From the NCBI GenBank assembly GCA_027623615.1, contig JAQBVH010000076.1:1-9602 (forward strand): a DNA stretch of 9,602 nucleotides, in the 5' to 3' direction. Under the pieces are notes generated by a model that saw only the letters and a program-made list of their open reading frames with translations, was not told the origin of the DNA and searched no databases. Shown piece after piece: positions 1 through 5,905 of this stretch. The first letter of the stretch is position 1. Every line of letters begins with the position of its first letter. This stretch comes from Planctomycetota bacterium (GTDB taxonomy: Bacteria > Planctomycetota > UBA1135 > GCA-002686595). The translations under genes were made by a program, and so were the position numbers.

Positions 1-240
1 CGGCGGCTGCGCTACGCCCGCGAGTGGGTCGGTCGACCCCATGAGGGGACCAAGCAGCTGGCCGAGCGGGTCGGGCAGCTGAGCGATCTGTTCGAGCTGA
101 GGGAGCGGGTGGAGAGCGGCCAGCTCCCTGCCGAGGTGGCGCCGCCGCTCGAGGAGATTCATGTGCGGATCGCCCGCAAGCGGCGCCGCTTCGCCAAGAG
201 CTGGGAGGAGCTCTCCCCGCAGGTCCGCGCGGGGATCTAA
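1..240 (+). CDS. CHAD-domain protein, C-terminal fragment
   Basis: The first reading frame is open from the window edge to a TAA at 238-240, giving the last 79 residues of a protein whose start lies outside. It opens with RRLRYAREWVG, which resembles the CHAD signature (basic-x-LRY followed by a helix). It continues with a helix around LAERVGQLSDLFELRERV, matching the 'LQ..LG...D' helix of CHAD domains, and ends in a very basic helix (RIARKRRRF). CHAD domains are conserved all-helical histidine- and arginine-rich domains that bind polyphosphate, often next to CYTH, polyphosphate kinase or SixA genes. The next gene, nine bases downstream on the same strand, is SixA-like, which strengthens the call. 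Whether the missing N-terminus carries a CYTH domain cannot be seen. Confidence 0.72.
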   Translation, partial: RRLRYAREWVGRPHEGTKQLAERVGQLSDLFELRERVESGQLPAEVAPPLEEIHVRIARKRRRFAKSWEELSPQVRAGI

Positions 241-249
241 GCTCTAGTC

Positions 250-723
250 GTGGAGCTCTACCTCGTCCGTCACGCAATCGCCGAACCTGGCGCCGCAGGT
301 CTCTCCGATGAACGCCGGGCGTTGACGGCGCACGGTCGCGAGCGCTTCGCGCGGTGTGTCGCCGGCCTGCAGCGCCTTGGGATCTCCGTCGAGCGCCTCC
401 TGCACAGCCCGCTCCTGCGCGCGGTGGAGACCGCCGAGCTGATGGCGCCGCTGCTCGAGGGCGAGTCGATCGTGACGACCCTGCTCGCGGAGGCGCCCTC
501 CCTGGGCCTCCTGCGCCAGTTCGCGGGCGTCGCGAGCGCTGCCGCCGTTGGACACGAGCCCTGGATGACCGAGCTGGTGAACCGGCTCCTGTTCGACGAG
601 CAAGCGAGCGCGCCCTTCGTCTTCAAGAAGGGCGCGGTCGCGTGGCTGCGCGGTGAACCGGTGCCGGGGGGGATGCAGCTGGTCGCCTTCCTCCCGCCGC
701 GGGTCCTGGTCGAGTTGACCTGA
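250..723 (+). CDS. sixA: SixA-type phosphohistidine phosphatase
   Basis: This 157-residue protein belongs to the histidine phosphatase superfamily and is close in length to E. coli SixA (about 160). The phosphate-accepting motif is LVRHA with R7 and H8. The second core arginine is probably R57 in SPLLRAVETA, and the second catalytic histidine is H102 in VGHEPWM, the 'GHxP' motif typical of the SixA branch. There is no signal peptide, so it is a cytoplasmic enzyme, expected to remove phosphate from phosphohistidine proteins or from another small phosphorylated substrate. The start is GTG at 250. It directly precedes the conserved first strand and fits the family length. No clear ribosome binding site precedes it. 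It follows the CHAD gene by nine bases and its TGA overlaps the ATG of the methyltransferase (TGATG), so the three genes are probably co-transcribed and the last two translationally coupled. Confidence 0.88.
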   Translation: MELYLVRHAIAEPGAAGLSDERRALTAHGRERFARCVAGLQRLGISVERLLHSPLLRAVETAELMAPLLEGESIVTTLLAEAPSLGLLRQFAGVASAAAVGHEPWMTELVNRLLFDEQASAPFVFKKGAVAWLRGEPVPGGMQLVAFLPPRVLVELT

Positions 724-1466
724 TGTCCGACGTCCCGGACCCAACGCAACGCTTCAGCGTCACGGTCCGCGACTACGCCCGTCACCGACCGAGCTATCCG
801 CGCGAGGTGCTCGAGTGGGCGCAGGCCCAGCTCGGCCGCGTCCCGGGGGTCAGCGTCGACCTGGCGGCGGGCACGGGTATCTTGACCGGCCTCGCGCGTG
901 ACCGGGGTTGGTGGGTGATCGGCGTCGAGCCCAATGCGGAGATGATCGCCGCTGCCGCGCAGGCGCGTCCCGGCGCGTGGATCCGGGCCCGCGCGGAGGC
1001 CACCGGGCTGCGCGCGGGCAGCGTCGACCTCGTCCTGTGTGGGCAGGCCTTCCACTGGTTCGAGCGTGAACCGGCGCTCGCGGAGCTCGAGCGCATCCTC
1101 GCTCCGAGCGGCGTGGTCGTCTGTGTGTGGAACCTGCGCGGCACGGGGCCTGGCGTGGGGGCGGATTACGAGGCGCTCTTGCGGCACCACTCGCAGAGCT
1201 ACCGCGGCAGGGACGCGGGCATCGAGTTCTTCGACGAGCTGCGCCAGGCGCTCGCGCGGCGAGGCGTTCAGGAGGTCTGGTTCGAGCACGACCAGGAGCT
1301 CGACCTCGAGACCCTGCAGGGTCGCGCGCGCTCGGCCTCGTACGTCGCCCACGGCGTCGCGGACCTCGCCAGCTTCGAGACAGCGTTGGCGGACCTGTTC
1401 GAGCAGCACAAGAGCGGCGAGGTCCTGCGTTTTCCCTACCGCACGCTCGCGCTCGGCTGGCGCTAG
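723..1466 (+). CDS. class I SAM-dependent methyltransferase (Methyltransf_11 type)
   Basis: The 247-residue cytoplasmic protein has the Rossmann-type methyltransferase core. Motif I is VDLAAGTG at 45-52 (SAM-binding glycine loop). The acidic residue at the end of strand 2 is E69 in GVEPN. A region around 91-113 reads AEATGL...VDLVLCGQAFHWF, resembling the 'A.a..Lp...D.v....a.hW' pattern of SmtA/UbiE-like enzymes. The N-terminal DYARHRPSYP is a common lead-in for this subfamily. The substrate cannot be told; small molecules such as quinones or lipids are typical. The ATG overlaps the sixA stop by one base, suggesting coupling. The TAG stop sits inside a CTAG palindrome that also carries the stop of the opposing esterase gene. 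Length and motifs look normal. Confidence 0.87.
   Translation: MSDVPDPTQRFSVTVRDYARHRPSYPREVLEWAQAQLGRVPGVSVDLAAGTGILTGLARDRGWWVIGVEPNAEMIAAAAQARPGAWIRARAEATGLRAGSVDLVLCGQAFHWFEREPALAELERILAPSGVVVCVWNLRGTGPGVGADYEALLRHHSQSYRGRDAGIEFFDELRQALARRGVQEVWFEHDQELDLETLQGRARSASYVAHGVADLASFETALADLFEQHKSGEVLRFPYRTLALGWR
1463..1466. other. shared CTAG carrying two opposing stop codons
   Basis: The palindrome CTAG contains the TAG of the plus-strand methyltransferase (1464-1466) and, read on the minus strand, the TAG of the esterase (1465-1463). The two genes therefore end within each other with no intergenic terminator. Both transcripts must run into the opposing gene unless termination happens inside coding sequence. 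Confidence 0.9.
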
Positions 1467-2392
1467 TCCTCTTCGAGCAACGCCCGCATGGCCTTCCCGA
1501 AGGCCTCCCCGATCAGGAAGTAGCTCATCGCGTTGCCGTACCAGTGGTGGCCGTGGGTCGTGTTGGGGGAGTCCTCGGCCTTGCGCAGGAAGCTGGTGGT
1601 CGGCACGAAGGTGACGGTTCCCTTGAACTCCTCGCGGGTCGCGCCGGCGCGCTGGGCGGCGCGGAACGACTCCTTGGCAGCGTTCCCGGTCTCGCCCACG
1701 ACCACGGGCAACTGCGGCGCGGCGAGGTCACGCCGCACGTCGCGAATCAGGTGCGCGAGGTTGTCCGCGTAGGCCTCGCTGGCCTCGTCGTCGACCATGT
1801 CGTTCCAGCCCTGGAACCAGACGAAGCCCTTCAGTACGGGCTCGCGGTCCGCGAGCAGCGGGAAGCGCTCGCGGGCGTCGGCCAGGGCCTCCGAGTACTC
1901 GCGCAACATGCGCTCGTAGTAGGGGCCGGTGTCACCCACGGCGCTCGGCGGCCGGAAGTCCCGCTGCAAGCTCTTGCCGCCCCAGGCGGTCTTGATCAGC
2001 AGCACCGGCTCGTCGAACAGGTCCCCGACCTGGTGGCCGAACTCGAGCTCGGGACCGAAGTGGTGCGTGCCGCCGTAGACCGCGTAGCCGACCGAGAGGG
2101 GTCCGGCGAGGAGCTCTTCGCGCTGACCTGCGCGGTACCAGACGAAGACGTCGTCCCTGCTCCTCCAGCCCTCGCCGTCCTTCAGGTGCGCCAGGCGTTC
2201 TGCGAGCTTCGGATCCTTGTAGAGCGACTGGAGGTTCCCGCGGCCGCCGTTGTAGTGCTGCTCGTGGTCGAGGTCGACGACGGCCTGGCCCTCCATGTTC
2301 GATTGGCCGGCGAGGAGGAAGACGGGGAAGGTCTGCGGCTCCTGAAGCGTCGGAGCGCACAGGAGGGTGAGTAGGGTCAGCATGGGCGCCAT
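1463..2392 (-). CDS. secreted SASA/CE6-type carbohydrate acetyl esterase
   Basis: The 309-residue protein belongs to the SGNH-like sialate O-acetylesterase/DUF303 (SASA) group, which includes carbohydrate esterase family 6. The nucleophile block is FLLAGQSNMEG with S31. The oxyanion block is WFQGWND at 192-198, corresponding to the family 'WxQGExD', although W replaces the usual E. The catalytic His lies in the C-terminal cluster around H280-H283 (THGHHWYGNA). Residues 1-16 are a short hydrophobic signal peptide, so the enzyme should act outside the cytoplasm removing acetyl groups from polysaccharides. M1 at 2392 is used here; M4 at 2383 is equally plausible. The two sulfatases further along fit a shared role in decorated polysaccharide breakdown. 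The 3' end overlaps the methyltransferase by four bases, tail to tail. Confidence 0.85.
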   Translation of the reverse strand: MAPMLTLLTLLCAPTLQEPQTFPVFLLAGQSNMEGQAVVDLDHEQHYNGGRGNLQSLYKDPKLAERLAHLKDGEGWRSRDDVFVWYRAGQREELLAGPLSVGYAVYGGTHHFGPELEFGHQVGDLFDEPVLLIKTAWGGKSLQRDFRPPSAVGDTGPYYERMLREYSEALADARERFPLLADREPVLKGFVWFQGWNDMVDDEASEAYADNLAHLIRDVRRDLAAPQLPVVVGETGNAAKESFRAAQRAGATREEFKGTVTFVPTTSFLRKAEDSPNTTHGHHWYGNAMSYFLIGEAFGKAMRALLEED

Positions 2393-2416
2393 CCTAACGC
2401 GGGTAGGATCCGGGCC
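2393..2416. promoter_or_regulatory. 24-bp divergent intergenic region, possible -10 element
   Basis: Only 24 bases separate the divergent start codons of the esterase (-) and the oxidoreductase remnant (+). On the plus strand TAGGAT at 2404-2409 resembles a -10 hexamer and sits seven bases before the ATG, a spacing that would give an almost leaderless mRNA. No Shine-Dalgarno sequence is seen for the plus-strand start, and I could not place a -35. The call is weak and rests on spacing plus a four-of-six match. Confidence 0.25.
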
Positions 2417-2729
2417 ATGGCTCCCGTCGATCGCCGCCAGTTCCTCGGACTTGCTAGCTATGGACTCGTCGTGGATGCGCGCGGGATGATCCCGCCCTCC
2501 ACCGCGGCTGCGCGTTCCAGCCAGCCCGCAGCCGGAGACCGTGCGCGACTACGTGCTCAGCGCGGAGACGGACGACGGCCGCGTCGAGCTGGCGCGGGTC
2601 GAGGGCAACCACCAGCGCCTGCGTCGTCATGACTTCGAGACGGTCAAGGCCAAGCGTCTGCACCTCGAGGTGCTCGCGACGAACGGCTCGGAGGAAGCGC
2701 GCGTGTTCGAGGTGCGCTGCTACGCGTGA
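2417..2729 (+). pseudogene. remnant of Tat-secreted FAD-dependent oxidoreductase
   Basis: Two fragments in different frames together look like the two ends of one much longer gene. From ATG 2417 the frame reads MAPVDRRQFLGLASYG, a twin-arginine (Tat) export signal start. From about 2500, in the next frame, comes PQPETVRDYVLSAE, then VEGNHQRLRRHDFE, LHLEVLATNG and ARVFEVRCY, ending at TGA 2727-2729. As I recall, this pattern (PETxRDY, GNxQRxRxHxF, ATNGxxxARxFExRxY) is the C-terminal beta-sandwich of Tat-exported FAD-dependent oxidoreductases common in planctomycetes. The several hundred residues that should lie between, including the FAD-binding domain, are missing, and the join is out of frame. 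The second frame is closed upstream by a TGA at 2487-2489, so no intact product is possible without frameshifting. It ends one base before the opposing sulfatase stop. Confidence 0.68.
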
Positions 2730-2730
2730 T

Positions 2731-4677
2731 TCAGCGCGGGTCGATGAGGACATGGTCCTCGTGGGTCGCCGCAGCCAGCTCGCCCCAGGTCATGGTCCAG
2801 TCCACCGCGTGCTCTTCGTCGCTCGATTGTCCCGGCAGCGGAAGATAGACCATCACGTGGCGGCCCCAGCGCTCGCCGGGCTGAGGGGCGGTCCGCAGCG
2901 AGATCTTCCAGAGCGGCAACTCCAGGGCGGGCATCGCCCGCCAGAGGGTGCGTAGCTCGGAGAGCGGCACGGCTGCGTCGACCACGAGCTGCACCGCGAA
3001 GTCACGATTGCCGTCCTCGTCGAGCGGGGCCTCCGGGAGCGCGCCGAGAGCGTCTTCAACGGAGACAGGGGGTGCGCCCAGCTCCCTGTGGAAGGTCACG
3101 CCGGCCGGGCCCGCGACTACGAAGAGGATCGGACGCGGCTCGTCCCGCGCACCGGGGTCCACCCTCGCCCCCGGACAGGGCGCCAGATTCACTCCGTCCG
3201 AGTCCGTGCGCCATGGGAGCTTGCTCCAGTGAGCTGGACCATCGTTCGGCGTCCGCTCGACCACGGTCCGCAGGAGCGCGGTCATCTGCCGCACGCGCTG
3301 GGGGTCCTCGGTCGCCAGGTTCATGGACTCACCCGGATCGAACCCGAGGTCGTAGAGCTGGACGAGCGGCAGGTCCAGGGTCTGCGCGGCGTCGAGACCC
3401 TTCGGATTGGACCAACCGCCAGAGCCCGGGCAGAAGCAGAGCTTCCAGCGGCCGGCGCGCACGGCGAACTCACCGGTGGAGCTGTGGTTCACGATCGCGT
3501 CGTGCAGCGGCGGGTGGTCTTCGCCGCGAAGGGCTGAACCCAGGTCGCTGCTGTCCTCTGCCGCGTTCGCGGGCAGGGTGACGTCAAGTGCTGCGGCGAC
3601 GGTCGCCATGATGTCTGTCAGCACGATCGGCTCATCGCAGCTGCTGCCGGGCGCGACGACGCCGGGCCAGCGCACGAGGAACGGCACGCGATGCCCGCCT
3701 TCCCAGACGTCGGCCTTGTGCCCGCGCCACGGACCGCGCAGGTCGATACCGCCCGCGGCCAACGTGTCGAAGTTCGCCTTGGGCGAGGTGCCGTTGTCGC
3801 AGGTGAAGATCACGAGCGTCTCGTCCGCGACGCCGTAATGCTCGAGCGCGCGCAGCACCTGACCCACCGACCAGTCCGTCTCGAGCAGGAAGTCCGCGTA
3901 GGGCGACACGCCGCTCTGCCCACGCCAGGTCTCGGAGGGGCTGATCGGCGTGTGCGGCGAGGTCATCGGAAAGAAGAGGAAGAAGGGCTGGTCCGCCGCT
4001 GCCCGGTCGCGAACGTAGTGCACGCAGCGACGCGTGAGCTCGGGCAGCACCGCGTCGAGGCTCCAGCCTGGCGTCATCGGGCCGGCGCTGACGCCGTTGG
4101 CGCCGTCGGCCTTCATCGTCTCGGTCGGAACCGCGTGTGCGCGGTCGTCCTCGATCCAGAGGTAGGGCGGCCAGTTGGGCACGTCGTCGCCGAAGGCGTG
4201 GTCGAAGCCGGCCTCGAGGGGGCCGCCGCCGATGGGCAGGGTGTAGTCGATCTCCGCGGGGTTGCGCGTCGTCCCGCCGCCCTGCTTGGGCCAGCGCCAA
4301 CCCAGGTGCCACTTGCCGATGCAGGCGCTGTGCAGTCCGGCTTGTGAGGCCACATCCGCGAGCGTCAGACGCTCCTCGGCGATCAACGGCGGGCCCCACA
4401 TGTTCACGATGCCCGCCTTCAAGCTCGTGCGCCACGCGTAGCGCCCGGTCAGCAGCCCGTAGCGCGTCGGCGAGCAGACCGCCGAGCCGGAGTGAGCGTC
4501 GGTGAAGGACATGCCCTCACGCGCGAGCTGGTCGAGGTGCGGCGTGGGCAGGCCGGAGCCCGGGTGCTCGTGATGCAGGGACGCGAGGCCCATGTCGTCG
4601 GCGAGGATCACGACGACGTTCTTGGGTGTCTGTGCACCCGCGAGACTGACGAGGAGCAGGCCGAGGAGCGCGCGCAT
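2731..4677 (-). CDS. secreted formylglycine sulfatase with C-terminal extension
   Basis: This is a 648-residue type I sulfatase. Residues 1-16 form a signal peptide (LLGLLLVSLAGA). Metal ligands are D27-D28 in ILADDMG. The formylglycine motif is CSPTR at 68-72, so C68 is the residue to be oxidised by a formylglycine-generating enzyme. GKWHLG at 121-126 supplies K122 and H124, SPHTP supplies H242, and TCDNG supplies D294-N295, so the active site looks complete. It probably hydrolyses sulfate esters of polysaccharides in the periplasm or outside. I chose the ATG at 4677 because the signal peptide begins there. The frame stays open 118 codons upstream, but that part runs antisense through the other sulfatase. 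Family members usually stop near residue 490. Here about 158 residues follow, including a segment resembling an ExbD/TolR periplasmic domain (about 515-595). Confidence 0.88.
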   Translation of the reverse strand: MRALLGLLLVSLAGAQTPKNVVVILADDMGLASLHHEHPGSGLPTPHLDQLAREGMSFTDAHSGSAVCSPTRYGLLTGRYAWRTSLKAGIVNMWGPPLIAEERLTLADVASQAGLHSACIGKWHLGWRWPKQGGGTTRNPAEIDYTLPIGGGPLEAGFDHAFGDDVPNWPPYLWIEDDRAHAVPTETMKADGANGVSAGPMTPGWSLDAVLPELTRRCVHYVRDRAAADQPFFLFFPMTSPHTPISPSETWRGQSGVSPYADFLLETDWSVGQVLRALEHYGVADETLVIFTCDNGTSPKANFDTLAAGGIDLRGPWRGHKADVWEGGHRVPFLVRWPGVVAPGSSCDEPIVLTDIMATVAAALDVTLPANAAEDSSDLGSALRGEDHPPLHDAIVNHSSTGEFAVRAGRWKLCFCPGSGGWSNPKGLDAAQTLDLPLVQLYDLGFDPGESMNLATEDPQRVRQMTALLRTVVERTPNDGPAHWSKLPWRTDSDGVNLAPCPGARVDPGARDEPRPILFVVAGPAGVTFHRELGAPPVSVEDALGALPEAPLDEDGNRDFAVQLVVDAAVPLSELRTLWRAMPALELPLWKISLRTAPQPGERWGRHVMVYLPLPGQSSDEEHAVDWTMTWGELAAATHEDHVLIDPR

Positions 4678-4701
4678 GACCCGAGGATACACTCGGCCGC
4701 G
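4678..4701. promoter_or_regulatory. 24-bp divergent sulfatase intergenic region with inverted repeat
   Basis: The start codons of the two divergent sulfatases are 24 bases apart. The gap holds an inverted repeat, CCGAG (4681-4685) and CTCGG (4692-4696), around six bases. This could be an operator half-site pair or chance in GC-rich DNA. TACACT at 4688-4693 on the plus strand lies eight bases before ATG 4702. TATCCT on the minus strand lies six bases before the other ATG. Both are weak -10 candidates that would produce leaderless or near-leaderless transcripts. No Shine-Dalgarno sequence is seen on either side. Confidence 0.3.
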
Positions 4702-5652
4702 ATGCGCACCCTGCTCGCCTGCTGTCTCGCCCTGCCCGTCACCGCCCAGGAGCGCCCCGACGTGGTCATGCTCCTCGCGGACGACCTCGGCTACTCGTGC
4801 GTGGGCGCCTTCGGCGGTGAGATCGAGACGCCCAACCTCGACGCGCTCGCCATGGGCGGCCTGCGCTTCGAGAGCTTCTACAACACGGCGCGCTGCTGGC
4901 CGACGCGCGCCGCGCTCATGACCGGGCTCGATGCGCAGCAGCGCCGCGCCGATCATCCCGATGAACGCGAACACGGTCACGCTGCCCGAGGTGCTCGGGC
5001 CGGCCGGGTATCGTACGGCGCTGGTGGGCAAGTGGCACCTGTCGAACGCCGACGGACCGGGAGATCCGCTCGACCGCGGCTTCGACTCCTTCTACGGGAC
5101 GATTCGCGGCGCGGGCTCCTACTGGAGACCGTGGAGCCTGCGGCGCAGCCAGGAGATCATCGAGCACGAGCTCAGCGACGACTACTACTACACCGACGCG
5201 ATCGGCGCAGAGGCCGCGGCGCGGGTGACCGCGCTGGCCGAGGACGAGGCGCCGTTCTTCCTCTACGTCGCGTTCACGGCGCCGCACTGGCCGCTGCACG
5301 CACCCGAGGCGACGATCGAGACGTACCTCGAGCGCTACGAGGTCGGCTGGGAAGAGATCCGCTACGCGCGCTACGCGCGCCAGATCGCGTTGGGGCTGGT
5401 CGACCCCGAGGTGTGGCCCCTGCCCGACTGGGAGCCGCGCACCGGCGCCTGGGCGGACGCGGACGACAAGGCCTGGCGCGCGCGCTCGATGGCGACCTAC
5501 GCGGCCAGGTCGTCGCAGCCCTGAAGGAGACGGGTCGCTTCGACAACACCCTGATCCTGTTCTGCAGTGACAACGGCGGCTGCGCGGAGCACCTCTCGGG
5601 CGACGGCTGGAACACGGCCAACAACGTACTGACCTGGGCGGCCGAGCGCGGC
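4702..5652 (+). pseudogene. second secreted sulfatase, two frame changes and lost 3' end
   Basis: Three pieces in two frames reconstruct the N-terminal two-thirds of a second type I sulfatase. Piece one (4702 to about 4930) has a signal peptide (LLACCLALPVTAQ), metal ligands D27-D28 (LADDLGY) and the formylglycine motif CWPTR at 65-69. Piece two (about 4935-5503) is in the next frame and has TLPEVLGPAGYRT, GKWHLS, DRGFDSFYG and APHWPLHAP. Piece three returns to the first frame at about 5506 with VVAALKETGRFDNT and CSDNGGCAEHL, fading after NTANNVLTW. At both switches the spacing between family motifs is shorter than usual by roughly ten or more residues, so each looks like a small deletion that is not a multiple of three. 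The C-terminal third is absent. The gene is divergent from the intact sulfatase and was probably a partner in the same pathway. Confidence 0.8.
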
Positions 5653-5655
5653 CTC

Positions 5656-5703
5656 AGGCGGCTCCACCGGGGCCGCTTGGCCCGCACCGTCAGGTGTGGC
5701 GCC
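5656..5703 (+). repeat. imperfect direct repeat, copy 1
   Basis: The copy starts with AGGCGGCTCCA, followed by a CCGGGGCCGC block, and ends with GGTGTGGCGC at 5693-5702. The same order of blocks recurs from 5734. Its first part can pair with itself (AGGCGGC 5656-5662 against GCCGCTT 5672-5678, with one G-T). Confidence 0.55.
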
Positions 5704-5714
5704 CAGCAACACTC

Positions 5715-5733
5715 ACGCCTCCGCAGGAGGCGT
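5715..5733. terminator. perfect 8-bp hairpin between repeat copies
   Basis: ACGCCTCC (5715-5722) and GGAGGCGT (5726-5733) are exact reverse complements around a three-base loop, a very stable stem. No run of T follows on either strand, so it is not a textbook intrinsic terminator. It could terminate in the way suggested for GC-rich genomes or be part of a repeat element. Confidence 0.45.
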
Positions 5734-5795
5734 AGGCGGCTCCAACGGGGGCCGCCTGTCGAGGACGCACGGTCTGGCGACCGGTGTGGCGCTGG
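5734..5795 (+). repeat. imperfect direct repeat, copy 2, with hairpin
   Basis: This copy repeats AGGCGGCTCCA at its start and GGTGTGGCGC at 5783-5792, with a similar GGGGCCGC block and a CGCAC.GTC block between. It is about ten bases longer than copy 1. Its first part forms a perfect seven-pair stem, AGGCGGC (5734-5740) with GCCGCCT (5751-5757). It directly abuts the hairpin at 5715-5733. A shorter echo, GTCAGGTGGCG at 5817-5827, resembles the end of copy 1. Confidence 0.55.
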
Positions 5796-5905
5796 TCGAC
5801 CGAGGCGGTCGCGCAGGTCAGGTGGCGTCGGGCTGGGAACGCTTTTCCGCCCTGTCTCGCCGCACGAGGTGAAGACGGCACGAGCCCACTGTCGATCCCA
5901 GGGCT

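Larger units (their letters stand above)
5653..5905. other. repeat- and hairpin-rich stretch without a recognisable gene
   Basis: Between the end of recognisable sulfatase sequence and the GTG at 5906 I see no protein-like reading frame. The frame that continues from the sulfatase becomes arginine-rich, typical of non-coding GC-rich DNA read through. The stretch holds two imperfect direct repeats, two adjacent hairpins and a smaller one (CGGTC 5770-5774 with GACCG 5779-5783). It could contain terminators for the upstream gene, the promoter of the downstream gene, or the scar of the event that removed the sulfatase 3' end. Confidence 0.6.

Noticed and set aside
10..30. Signal-peptide cysteines as lipoprotein boxes in the esterase (C12) and the CHAT protein (C22)
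   Set aside because: The residues before the cysteines (TLL and GAS) do not match the lipobox well, so ordinary signal peptidase I cleavage is more likely. The coordinates given here are residue-scale placeholders.
270..1409. Minus-strand open frame of 379 codons opposite sixA and the methyltransferase
   Set aside because: It is antisense to two genes with clear catalytic motifs, is rich in Arg and Ala, and shows no family signature.
1127..2374. Long plus-strand open frame (415 codons) across the methyltransferase end and the esterase
   Set aside because: It is antisense to the esterase with its SASA motifs and out of frame with the methyltransferase. Its composition is typical of GC-rich shadow frames and no motif is recognisable.
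4678..5031. 118-codon N-terminal extension of the minus-strand sulfatase
   Set aside because: The signal peptide begins at the ATG at 4677, and the extension is antisense to the start and active-site region of the second sulfatase.
5355..5385. Short tandem CGCTACGCG within the second sulfatase
   Set aside because: Two copies encode Arg-Tyr-Ala twice. This is readily explained by codon bias and helix sequence and is not a repeat array.
5656..5830. CRISPR array or integron attC site
   Set aside because: There are only two imperfect copies of unequal length without uniform spacers, and no paired RYYYAAC/GTTRRRY core or nearby integrase.
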